The notes below the pieces were generated by a model. That model made no database searches. It was not told the origin of the DNA and was given only the letters and a program-made list of their open reading frames with translations. From positions 89,149,819-89,213,818 of the forward strand of contig CM065295.1 in assembly GCA_032871835.1 (NCBI GenBank): a DNA stretch of 64,000 bases. Reading direction: 5' to 3'. This document shows positions 45,080 through 55,125 of the stretch, one piece after another. The position numbers and the translations under genes are program-made. Source of the stretch: Dipteronia dyeriana (Eukaryota; Streptophyta; Magnoliopsida; Sapindales; Sapindaceae). The first letter of the stretch is position 1, and each line of letters begins with the position of its first letter.

Positions 45080-46000
45080 AATCAAGAAATGGAATGGACA
45101 ACGTTTTTTTTTTTTTTTTTAAATTCCAAAAAAAAAATCGAATTCAAATCCAACAAATAATGACAAGAGTTCAGAATACTATAAAAAAGAATGTTCCTTA
45201 ACGTAAACCCACGCGCAGTGGCTGGAGAGTGGTTAATGTGAACCAATTGTATTGAGTTTTCAGAAACATGTGTGGGTTCGTATTGAACACGCGCGAAAAA
45301 GAAGGTTTTGTTTAAACGACGTCGTTTGTGATGGTCAACTCTGCAGTCAAGCTGCTCAGTTGCAATCTGCAGGTTGTCACTCTAGTGTTAGTTGGTTTGG
45401 GCAAGAGACTGGTAACAGGTTCGCTCACTCGCCATTGAAATGATGAAATCTACTTATTTAATTCGATCACTCGTTGAATAATTTTTTTATTTATTTCTAA
45501 ATTTAAAAATAAAATCAGATGTTAATTTTTTATTTATTTAAAAAGGGTGAAGTTTGTTCAAAGTTTACTATTTCAAAAAATGAGTAATGCCGGTTAGCAC
45601 TAAATTTTTGTTCAAATTTATATAAAAAGATATAGAATTTGAGTTTTATATAACACATTAGTACATTACTCACCAAGTCATTCAATTTATGGTTTACATT
45701 TTATAGATATTTAACATGCCATTGTAATATGGATTTAAATATTTTGGATAGTCTAGCAATTTACTCTTAAAAAGAATTAAATTACAACATTAATATTTAT
45801 AACACCATTAAATTTATCTTTTTCATTATTTGGATTTAATTAATGAAGATATTAGAATCTTGATTTTCTTTTGAGTTGATTAGAATAACAATTACTATTA
45901 TTATATATATATATATATATAATAATTAAAAAAAACATGACACGTGTCTTCACGTATGGTTTTGGGGTTGATATGCGTGGCATAAGAATGGACGAGTAAC
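45080..46000. other. ARL8 upstream region and intergenic DNA
   Basis: Holds the presumed ARL8 promoter (minus orientation) with no obvious TATA box, the 45314-45327 palindrome, and AT-rich sequence. A CACGTG G-box lies at 45941-45946. No gene is seen. Confidence 0.5.
45314..45327. promoter_or_regulatory. ACGT-core palindrome upstream of ARL8
   Basis: AAACGACGTCGTTT is a perfect palindrome about 340 bases before the ARL8 start codon. GACGTC is a bZIP-type core. The same sequence recurs upstream of the PPR gene at 55 kb. Confidence 0.5.
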
Positions 46001-46364
46001 TAAGAATGAATGGGACCCACTGCAGATTAAAAGGACATGAGAAGGAAACATCGTGGAAGTAGCAGAAATTTGATACGACATCTTAAACTCCAACCTCCTT
46101 CCAAACTCCGAAACTTCTTCAACCTCACTTTCCCAGTTTTTTTGTTGCATGTGTTGTTACTTTGTCATATCACATGCAAATTAAATCATAATCAAACCAC
46201 AAACAACACGAGCTTGCTATCTCACCACATATCATCATCACCAAGTTTCAAAACAAGACAACCTTGCATATCTATCTATTTAATTACCACATTTTAGCTA
46301 GTTTTACAGTTCTCAGTTGGGTATATATCGCTAGCTTTGAGTGATTTGGTGGTGGTTTTTAATT

Positions 46365-46535
46365 ATGATGGGTATCTTGGTGGAGATATTTGATGGGGTG
46401 AGTTTCTGTGTTTCTACGCTTTGGGATTTGCAGGAAATGAGATTCTCAAACATTTTTGACGACTTGAGTTTCGTTGCAATCAACATAATCACGGCGGCTG
46501 TTTCATGCTTTGTTGCTCTAAGAAGAAGACGATGA
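46365..46535 (+). CDS. Possible small membrane protein, 56 residues
   Basis: The ORF starts MMGILVEIFDGVSF and has one hydrophobic stretch (FVAINIITAAVSCFVAL) followed by a basic end, RRRR. Upstream are a CACGTG G-box (45941), a light-repeat-rich leader and a TATATA segment (46323). An AATAAA lies at about 46690. I do not recognise a family. The ORF is short and could be chance or part of a non-coding transcript. Confidence 0.3.
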   Translation: MMGILVEIFDGVSFCVSTLWDLQEMRFSNIFDDLSFVAINIITAAVSCFVALRRRR

Positions 46536-46559
46536 TCTACCATCACTCATCAGGGTTGG

Positions 46560-47327
46560 TTTTCTTTTACTTTGTTTTTAGTGGAAGCTGTAAATTTTTC
46601 CCAGCTGATCTTGTATATATTTTACTTTTTAACATATATTTTGCCATATTAATTTCGTTTTAATGAGTCTGGCTTTTTCATGTGATGTCAATAAATGAAA
46701 CTTGATTGTTTTTTGTGCACCATTAATGGTTTGCTTGCTCTTAGTCTCACAGATGCATTGGCACTGCGCCGTGTGTTTTTTTTTTTTTTTTTTAAATACC
46801 AAGCGGTGGCGGCAAAAATCTCGTTCTTACTACTAACTCACATTAAACGGTTTTTTTTTAAATTATTAATTTATTAAATAAAAGGTATAAGCAGACAATA
46901 ATTATCGGTATGGCCTATGGGAAATAGAACCTTCAGCTGCGTGCCTGCATGCATGCTACAGATTAATTGTGTGAGAATCAATTTTTTGCCTAATGCATAG
47001 TATGAAAGTACTACAGTATATATTAAGTGTTAATTAGGAATGGGTGATCATTATGTTGTATTTTTATTTTTATTTTTAAAATTTAATCCCAAGATCGAGA
47101 GATACTTATATAATCAGTAGAGATGAATAGACGCATATCCATCAACTGTATATTTTTCAATTTAATAATTAATTTATCAGCTTTCTTGATAAGGATCAAA
47201 ATCAAAATTTATCATTTTATTTAAAGCAATTTTTTATCATTTAACTAATATATATTAAAGATGGGTTTCTTATATATCGGTGCTATATATATAGTGATTT
47301 TTCAGTCAGTGCGTTTTGTGGATCATT
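46560..47327. other. AT-rich intergenic DNA
   Basis: No gene recognised. Poly-T runs near 46778 and 46852. Confidence 0.5.
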
Positions 47328-48109
47328 GATTATGAAGAAGTTTTGATAAGTGCATACATTTTGAGTCAAAGTATATAAATCTATTGATACAAATTCAACA
47401 TACTGACGAATTTATATCGGTACGTACTGACTTAAAATCTTTTGTTTATATATATATATATATAACATTAATGTTAGACAATATAAAAATTTAATCTAAA
47501 TTTCAATATAAATGATATGACGAATGTTTACTGTGATAGTCAACTCACTTTTGAGTTAATTTTTTGGTTTTTATAACATTACTCTATAAATAAATGTAAG
47601 GACGTCCAAGTCCCACTTCCTTCCAAGAAGTAAGTGCTACCAAATAATAGAGAAATTAAACTTTTGAATGCTTCTGACATCCATTTTAATAAAAACATTT
47701 CCAATAAATTATATCATAAATGTATTAACAAAAGAGTATTCATATCCATTGGAAACAATGATAAATTTTTATTTTTTTTCAAATAGGGTAAGAAGTTTCT
47801 GTATAAGATATGAAGTAGGAGGAATAGATTAGTTGCCAGAGTTCAACGTATATTTTTTCCTTAAAAAACATTGAAAGATTTTAAAAAATCTATTTTTTAT
47901 TAAAATCAGAATAATTATGAGTTGATAATTTCTGGTTAAAATTTTAAATAATTCTAAGTTGAAAATTTCTATGAATGTCCCACTTGGTTTGCATTTTTGT
48001 TGATGTCTGGTGGAAATAAAAAATGATATATAATGGGAATCATAGAAAAAAAAAACTTTTAAAAAACATAATATCATGTTTGACTTAATTTTAGAATTGG
48101 AAATGATTT
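47328..48109. repeat. Tandem duplication, first copy
   Basis: Shares with 48110-48855 long blocks such as GGACGTCCAA (47600 and 48351), CCCACTTCCTTCCAAGAAGT, and GGGTAAGAAGTTTCTGTATA, at an offset of about 750 bases. No coding capacity. Confidence 0.85.
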
Positions 48110-48855
48110 GATTATGGAGAAGTTTTGACAAGTGAATATGTACTGACTTGAAAATATATATATATAACACTAATATTAGACAATCTAAAAAATTAATTCA
48201 AATTTCAATACAAATGATATGACGAATGGTTTTTTGATAACCGTATCATTCATATTATGTACGGTGATGTCAACTCATTTATCACGTTATTTTGATTGAA
48301 TTTGAGTTAATTTTTTGGTTTTTATAATATTACTCTATAAATAAATTTAAGGACGTCCAAATCCCACTTCCTTCCAAGAAGTAAGTGTTACCAAATAATA
48401 AAGAAAATAAACTTTTGAATGCTTCCGACATCCATTTTAATAAAAACATTTCCAATAAATTATATCATAAATGTATTAACGAAAGTGTGTGATATCCATT
48501 GAAAACAATGATTAATTTTTATTTTTTTTTCAAATAGGGTAAGAAGTTTCTGTATAAGATATGAAGTAGGACGAACAGATTAGTTACCAGAGTTCGGCGT
48601 ATAATTTTTCCTTAAAAAACATTGAAAGATTTTAAAAAATCGATTTTTTATTAAAATCATAATAATTATGAGTTGATAATTTATTGTTAAAATTTTAAAT
48701 AATTCTAAGTCGAAAATTTCTATGAATGTGCCACTTGGTTTGCGTTTTTGTTGATGTCTGATGGAAAAAAAAATGTTATATAATGGGAATCATAGAAACA
48801 AACATTAAAAAAACATAATATCATGTTTGACTTAATTTTAGAATTGGAAATGATT
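48110..48855. repeat. Tandem duplication, second copy
   Basis: Direct repeat of 47328-48109 with scattered substitutions and small indels. Starts GATTATGGAGAAGTTTTGAC. Confidence 0.85.
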
Positions 48856-50005
48856 TAACATGTAAATTATAAAGATTATATAACTCGATCAATAAAAGGT
48901 ATAAATATTAAATAATAATTAAACATCAATGAAAAGATTAAAGTTTCGATAAAAAGTATAAATAATAATTAAATATAAATTTATTTTACAATATTATATA
49001 TTAATTTAATAATTATGTAAATATTATAATATATAGTATTTTATATAATATTTATATATTATAATATACATAAAATATAATATTATAATATATATAAGAT
49101 GGGCACTTTGGTAATTTAAAAATCTTGTTCCGTCTTGTCTGAGTCATATCAAACGCATAACAGTACAATTAATAGTTTCAGTTTTTTTTTTAATACAAAA
49201 AAAGTGAAAAACAAAATGAAAAACAAAAACAAAAAACGAAAAACAAGTATTTTGTGTTTTTCAAATCTTTCACTTTTAACACTGATTTTGTTTTTCATTT
49301 TTTTTTTTGAAAATAAAATAAAAAATGGTTAACGAACGCGTTTTCGAAATCATTTTTGAAAAATAAAAACGAAAACAGACTGAAAAACAGCTGCAGGGCG
49401 GGGCCTAAATCATCTGGAGGAGCCTCTCGAGATCTCCGATGAGGCGGTGAGTAGTAGTCATCGGATTTCATCCTGTATTTTTTCGAATTCTGATGATTTC
49501 ATCCTGTATTTTTTGGAATTCGGACGTTTTTTCACTACCCATTCGGACATTCAGCAATGGGTTGAGGTTCATAGAAACCTAAGTCACTGCCCTTTGATGA
49601 TTCCAAACTCCAAACCATGCCACACCAAGCTCAGGGTTGTCTTTTATATCCTTGAGTTTAAACTTGTAATCTCTATTTAGTTTTCAATTTTCAGTTAAAA
49701 GCACCGGTTCACTGTTTAAGTTTAAAATCTAAATATTAATTATGGACCTTATGGTATCTATTTGATATATAAGGTTCATTTATTATTATTTTAATCATTT
49801 TAATAGTTTTATTAAAGGATAATGTTGGAATTTTGAGAATTTTTTTTAGCATCCAGTTCTTAACTTTCTTTGTATATAATATATATCAGAATTGTCTCGG
49901 TTTCACAGAATTTGTTGCATTTAACATCTAAGAGATACTATTAACTCATCAAATTTATTAAGAAAGGTCAAATTTCATCTCTATCCGAATTTTTACAAAC
50001 AGATC
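48856..50005. other. AT-rich intergenic DNA and CLB19 upstream region
   Basis: Includes TA-rich DNA (48960-49100), a T/A-rich stretch that can fold back on itself (49180-49330), and a short direct repeat GATTTCATCCTGTATTTTTT at 49465 and 49496. No gene seen. Confidence 0.5.
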
Positions 50006-51523
50006 ATGAACATTCCTGCCTCAACAACTATTCAGCTTCTTCACCTTCACCAAAACCCTGAAAATTTCATTATCCATAACCAAAACCTCAAAACAAAAAT
50101 AAACATCTCCATAAAAACCAACAACAACAACAACAACAACAACAAGCCTAGCGTGGATCCCATAATTTTATGGACCTCTTCTATATCCCGTCACTGCAAA
50201 AATGGACAGTTACCTAAAGCTGCTTCAGAGTTTACTCGCATGAGACTCTCCGGTGTCAATCCCAATCACATCACTTTTATAACCCTTCTTTTGGGTTGCT
50301 CTAATTTTCATTTTCCCAGCTTGGAAAGTTCATGTTTTGGCACTCTGTTACATGCACTTGTTTGTAAACTCGGATTGGACAAAAATGATGTGATGGTGGG
50401 CACGGTGCTTGTTAAAATGTATGTGAAAATGGGTCGTGTGGATTTGGCTAGATTAGTTTTTGATGATATGAGAGTGAAGAATTTGGTTTCTTGGAATACA
50501 ATGATTGATGGGTATATGAAGAATGGGAAGGATAAGTCTGCGGTTACACTGTTCGATGAAATGCCTGAGAGAGATGCGATATCTTGGACTGCGATGATTA
50601 ACGGGTTTGTTAAGAAAGGTCGTTTCGAGGAAGCCTTGGAATGGTTTCGAGAAATGCAGATATCTGGGGTGGAGCCAGATTTTGTGGCCATTATTGCTGT
50701 TCTTGCTGCGTGTGCTAATGTTGGTACGCTAGGTTTAGGTTTATGGATGCATCGGTTTGTTTTAAAGCATGACTTTAGAGACAATGTTAAGGTGAATAAC
50801 TCGTTGATTGATTTGTATTCTAGATGTGGTTGTATTGAATTTGCTCACCAAGTTTTTAAGGGGATGAGGAATCGAACACTGGTGTCTTGGAACTCGATCA
50901 TTGTTGGGTTTGCGATCAATGGGTTTGCGGAGGAAGCTTTGGAGTATTTCAAATCGATGCAAAACGAAGGGTTCAAACCGGATGGAATCAGTTTCACAGG
51001 AGCATTGACTGCTTGCAGCCATGCCGGTTTAATTGATGATGGACTTAGCTATTTCGATGTTATGAAGAGAGTTTATAGAATCTCTCCTCGGATTGAGCAT
51101 TATGGGTGTATAGTGGATCTTTACAGCCGTGCAGGGAGATTGGAGGAAGCCTTGAATGTCGTAGAGAATATGTCTATGAAGCCAAACGAAGTTGTTTTGG
51201 GTGCATTGCTGGCTGCGTGTAGGTCAAAGGAAGAATTTAGCTTAGCGGAAAGGTTAATGAAGTATCTTGTCGACTTGGACCCCGATGGTGATTCGAATTA
51301 TGTCCTTCTTGCAAACATGTACGCGGCTGTTGGAAGGTGGGATGGTGCTGGCAAGATTAGGCGGAAAATGAAGGGGCTTGGGATACAGAAGAAGCCAGGA
51401 ATCAGTTCAATTGAGATAAGTTGTAGCATTCATGAATTCGTGGCAGGTGATAAGTGCCATATCGACACACAGAATATCTATGCGATGCTACAACTTCTTT
51501 CTTTTGACATAAGTGAGTGTTAG
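50006..51523 (+). CDS. CLB19: Chloroplast RNA-editing PPR protein CLB19 (PDE247)
   Basis: Intronless, 505 residues. The N-terminal ~50 residues are rich in S, T and N with no acids until late, fitting a plastid transit peptide, and include an eight-asparagine run (39-46) from an AAC microsatellite. PLS-class PPR motifs run from about 52 to 420 (e.g. KNLVSWNTMIDGYMKNGK, RDAISWTAMINGFVKKGR, EHYGCIVDLYSRAGRLEEAL). An E-type C-terminal region follows (LANMYAAVGRWDGAGKIRRK, PGISSIEI) without a DYW domain. Motif order and many segments (PERDAISWTAMINGFVKKG, EWFREMQISGVEPD, YRISPRIEHYGC) agree with my recollection of Arabidopsis CLB19 (At1g05750), needed to edit rpoA and clpP transcripts in chloroplasts. 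Length also agrees. No defects seen. Confidence 0.93.
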   Translation: MNIPASTTIQLLHLHQNPENFIIHNQNLKTKINISIKTNNNNNNNNKPSVDPIILWTSSISRHCKNGQLPKAASEFTRMRLSGVNPNHITFITLLLGCSNFHFPSLESSCFGTLLHALVCKLGLDKNDVMVGTVLVKMYVKMGRVDLARLVFDDMRVKNLVSWNTMIDGYMKNGKDKSAVTLFDEMPERDAISWTAMINGFVKKGRFEEALEWFREMQISGVEPDFVAIIAVLAACANVGTLGLGLWMHRFVLKHDFRDNVKVNNSLIDLYSRCGCIEFAHQVFKGMRNRTLVSWNSIIVGFAINGFAEEALEYFKSMQNEGFKPDGISFTGALTACSHAGLIDDGLSYFDVMKRVYRISPRIEHYGCIVDLYSRAGRLEEALNVVENMSMKPNEVVLGALLAACRSKEEFSLAERLMKYLVDLDPDGDSNYVLLANMYAAVGRWDGAGKIRRKMKGLGIQKKPGISSIEISCSIHEFVAGDKCHIDTQNIYAMLQLLSFDISEC

Positions 51524-52564
51524 CTAGCTTAACTAATAACTAATAAGGTTATTGTAATAATTTTTTATTTTAAAACTGGTGCCATACTGCCATAGAAACT
51601 TGTATGTGCTCTCTTAAAACAGTAACTAGAAGCTTTAAGAAGTATGGAATTTTCAACATTAAGACAAAACATGTTGAATTTGGTAGAAATGAGATTTCCA
51701 TTTGTGACTACCACATGAGAGATTCATTGTAAAATAATAAAAAAAATCTTTTCCCAAAAATATTTGCCTTTATTTAAAAATCATGAAAAAATATCATTTC
51801 ATACCCTCACGTTTGCCCTGTTCTCAAGACAAGGATAAAGTTTGGTCTTATTATCCGTTTTCCCCTTTAAAATTAAACAGATATTAAAAATACATATTAT
51901 GTTACTTTTTCCGTCCATTAAGTATATTATATACCTATTTGACCGTTAAAATTGAATCAAATGACTATTTCATCCTTCAATTTACTCTATATAATTACTG
52001 TTTCACCCTCATAATATTTATTAAAAAAATATATATAAAAAATAAAAAATAACAAAAAATAAATTATTTTTTTTATATAAAAATTCTTCCATTCTTCTTT
52101 TTCTCCATGACCGTATCATATGTGCCAGAATCATCATCGATCATCGTCATCTTCTCCACCAAAATTTAATTTGTAGATCTAGTGCCAGCAACCAGATCCA
52201 TTTCCTTCTCCACCATCATCCACAATCATCCACCATCAACACCAGACCAAATATCGAATCTACTCTCATCAATATAAAATTTACCATCACCATTATCAGT
52301 ATTATCAACACAAGATTTTGATCCCAGAATATCACCACCATTATCGGTCCAGATTCAACACCCAAACCCTCCATCTCCATCAAACCCAAACTCATACCCA
52401 AACCAAATTGTGAACCACACCCATCACCACCACAAAATCCAGCCACCACCGTGAACCACCCATCACCACCCCCAAATCATTACCCAACCGTGAACCACCC
52501 TTCACCACCACCACGGTACCACACAACAACTCACCCAAAATCCATATTCGAAACCAAATCGACC

Positions 52565-52645
52565 TAAAACCAAAATCAAATCGAAACCGACCCAAATTTA
52601 AATCAAATCGAAACCGACCCAAATTTAAATCAAATCGAAACCTAT
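52565..52645. repeat. 27-bp tandem repeat, about 3 copies
   Basis: Unit AATCAAATCGAAACCGACCC plus AAATTTA, the last copy partial. Confidence 0.75.
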
Positions 52646-53072
52646 TCACCCCACATGCACAACACTCCTATGAACCCAACCCCAGATAAAAAAAAAATTC
52701 CCACACAGCGCCACCACCTCCATCTCCAACACCAACATCCATCCTAATCCCACCAGTCGGCAGTCTCCGTAATAACCAAGAGGAAATCGATCGACGATCT
52801 TCTTGGCTCTCAGATCGGGCGTCGATTTCGGTCGATGATGATGATGTTCTGCGTGGGTGTTGGAGAGAAATCAAGAGAAAGATGGATTTGGTGGAGATAA
52901 TTTTGGTGGTGGTAATTCGGTGATGATGAATTTGGGTGTTGGAGATCGATGAAGATGATGGATGTGTTCTCATGTTCTGTATGAATGATGATCGCGATGA
53001 AAGATAGAGAAATTGTTGTATAGAAGACAGAGAGATGAGATGTAATTTTTTTTTTACGTTTTATATTTTGTT

Positions 53073-54163
53073 GGCTTAATTGCACAAACATCCCCTAAGC
53101 TTAAATAAAATTGCACTCATATGCAACCTTTCCATTTATTGCATAAACATCCTCTGTAAAAAGTTGACCAACATGGAAGAATGAATTTACCCTTACACAA
53201 AATTATCAATTCTGATCCCTCTATTTTCCATAATAGCAGGTCAATCCCAACAACCTTTGACCTTTAATTAAAAATTTAGTTTTTGTATTTAATAAATATT
53301 GAACCTCAAACCTTATAATTGGAAAACACAACCCTTAACCAATTGAGTTACCCAAATAAATTGATAGAAGTTCGTTAATTTATATATATATATATATATA
53401 TATTAATTATTTTAAATTAACTGTTTTAAAATAATTAAAATAATATATATATTATTTTAAATTAACCAACTGGAAATTAATTATTTTAAATATGTTAAAA
53501 TTATGGAAAGAAACATATTTATATTATTTTGTCAATTAAGCTTTAAAATATAATTATATAACTATATACATATATACATATTTACATATACAACTATATA
53601 CATATACATATATACATTATATAACTGGATATATATATATAAAATGAAAATAATTATTTTAAATATGTTAAAATTATGGAAAGAAACATATTTATATTAT
53701 TTTATCAATTAAGTTTTAAAATATAATTATATAACTATATACATATACACATATTTACATATATAACTATATACATACACATATAAACATTATATAACTG
53801 GGTATATATATATATTATTTTAAATTAACCAACTGGAAATTAATTATTTTAAATATGTTAAAATTATGGAAAGAAACATATTTATATTATTTTGTCAATT
53901 AAGTTTTAAAATATAATTATATAACTATATAGATATATACATATTTACATATATAACTATATACATATACATATATACATTATATAATTGGATATATATA
54001 TATATATAAGGAAAATAATTATTTTAAATATGTTAAAATTATGGAAAGAAACATATTTATATTATTTTATCAATTAAGCTTTAAAATATAATTATATAAC
54101 TATATACATATACACATATTTACATATATAACTATATATATACATATATACATTATATAACTG

Positions 54164-54203
<40 letters not shown>

Positions 54204-54494
54204 AATTAACGAACTTCTATAAATGTATTTGGGTAGCTCAATTGGTTAATGGTTGAGTTTTCCAACTATAAGGTTTGAGGTTCAATACTTATTAAATGCA
54301 AAAACTAAATTTTTAATCAAAGGTCAAAGGTTATTATAGAAAATATAGGGACCTGAATTGATAATTTTGTGTAAGGGTAAATTCGTCATTCCATGTTGGT
54401 CAACTTTTTACAGGGGATGTTTGTACAATAAATGGAAAGGTTGCATATGAGTGCAATTTCATTTAAACTTAGGGGATGTTTGTGCAATTAAGGC
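53073..54494. mobile_element. Non-autonomous MULE with 9-bp target duplication
   Basis: The ends GGCTTAATTGC and, inverted, GCCTTAATTGC are flanked by a perfect 9-bp direct duplication, TATTTTGTT (53064-53072 and 54495-54503). Terminal inverted repeats are about 310 bp each. The middle is an AT-rich tandem repeat. No transposase is present. Confidence 0.88.
53410..54190. repeat. AT-rich tandem repeat, about 4 units of 173-190 bp
   Basis: The landmark TATGTTAAAATTATGGAAAG recurs at 53491, 53664, 53854 and 54029. Each unit also holds a CATATA/TACATA-rich stretch. Confidence 0.85.
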
Positions 54495-54751
54495 TATTTT
54501 GTTTTAATTTTTAATTTTTGTGATTTTTTTTGTAGGTTTTGGTGATACACGAATGAGATTACGAAATTGCCCTTTGACTTAGTGGTCAACATGATTTTGG
54601 ATGGAAAATGGGACAGAATTACAGAAGGGGTATATTATTTTTTTTTTTTCATTTTAGGGGGATTAATGGCTAATATAGTCAAACCCTGTCCTTGACTTAA
54701 TAATAGGGTAAACATTAGGGGTCAAAATGATAATTTCGCTAAAATCTTATT

Positions 54752-54773
54752 TTCAAAACGACGTCGTTTTGAA
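54752..54773. promoter_or_regulatory. 22-bp perfect palindrome with GACGTC core
   Basis: The half-site is TTCAAAACGAC, followed by its exact inverse. It lies about 350 bases before the PPR start codon and is a longer form of the palindrome upstream of ARL8. A related imperfect site (AAAGCGACGCCGTTTTG) lies at 54796-54812. Confidence 0.55.
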
Positions 54774-55092
54774 CATACTAAGTTCTCAACTCAAAGCGAC
54801 GCCGTTTTGTAAAACGTGATTTTTTTTTTTTTTAAATCCCCTATTCTTCTTTCGCTCTTCAATTGACAGTTCACGCACATCAGAACAGTCACTGTTATAT
54901 TTCTCCACCGTCAATCATCAGTCAAGCGTCGCGCCGCGCCTCCTTGTCTCGGAGATGCCAGAAACTTGAAACCAATATACACCACCATATTCGGCGGTGC
55001 CCATCAGCTCTTGTTTTCGCCCTTTTCTCTGGTAGCCCTCTTTTTTCTTTTACAATCTTTTATCTTCTTCAAATACCCAATTTTTTTGTTTT

Positions 55093-55120
55093 GTTTGTGT
55101 GTGTGTGTGTGTGTGTGTGT
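55093..55120. repeat. (TG)n microsatellite in the PPR leader
   Basis: A GT/TG run ending six bases before the start codon. In frame it would add a spurious MCVCVCV start at 55099. Confidence 0.8.
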
Positions 55121-55125
55121 CTATA

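Larger units (their letters stand above)
51800..54730. mobile_element. Probable older MULE-like element
   Basis: The left side (ATCATTTCATACCCTCACGT, then GTTTGCCCTG and AAGTTTGGTC) resembles the inverted right side near 54650-54730 (ATCATTTTGACCCCTAATGT, GTTTACCCTATT, CAGGGTTTGAC). This is the style of MULE terminal repeats. The interior at 52100-53070 is rich in CACC/ATC triplets and has a 27-bp repeat. I find no target duplication, so the limits are approximate. The younger element at 53073-54494 lies inside. Confidence 0.45.

Noticed and set aside
49447..49680. Open frame of 77 codons upstream of CLB19
   Set aside because: Made partly from a short direct repeat (GATTTCATCCTGTATTTTTT twice); no recognisable domain.
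52216..53091. Minus-strand open frames with FRFDLNLGR repeats and others
   Set aside because: Low-complexity translation of a 27-bp repeat and CACC/ATC-rich DNA inside a transposon-like region; no domain.
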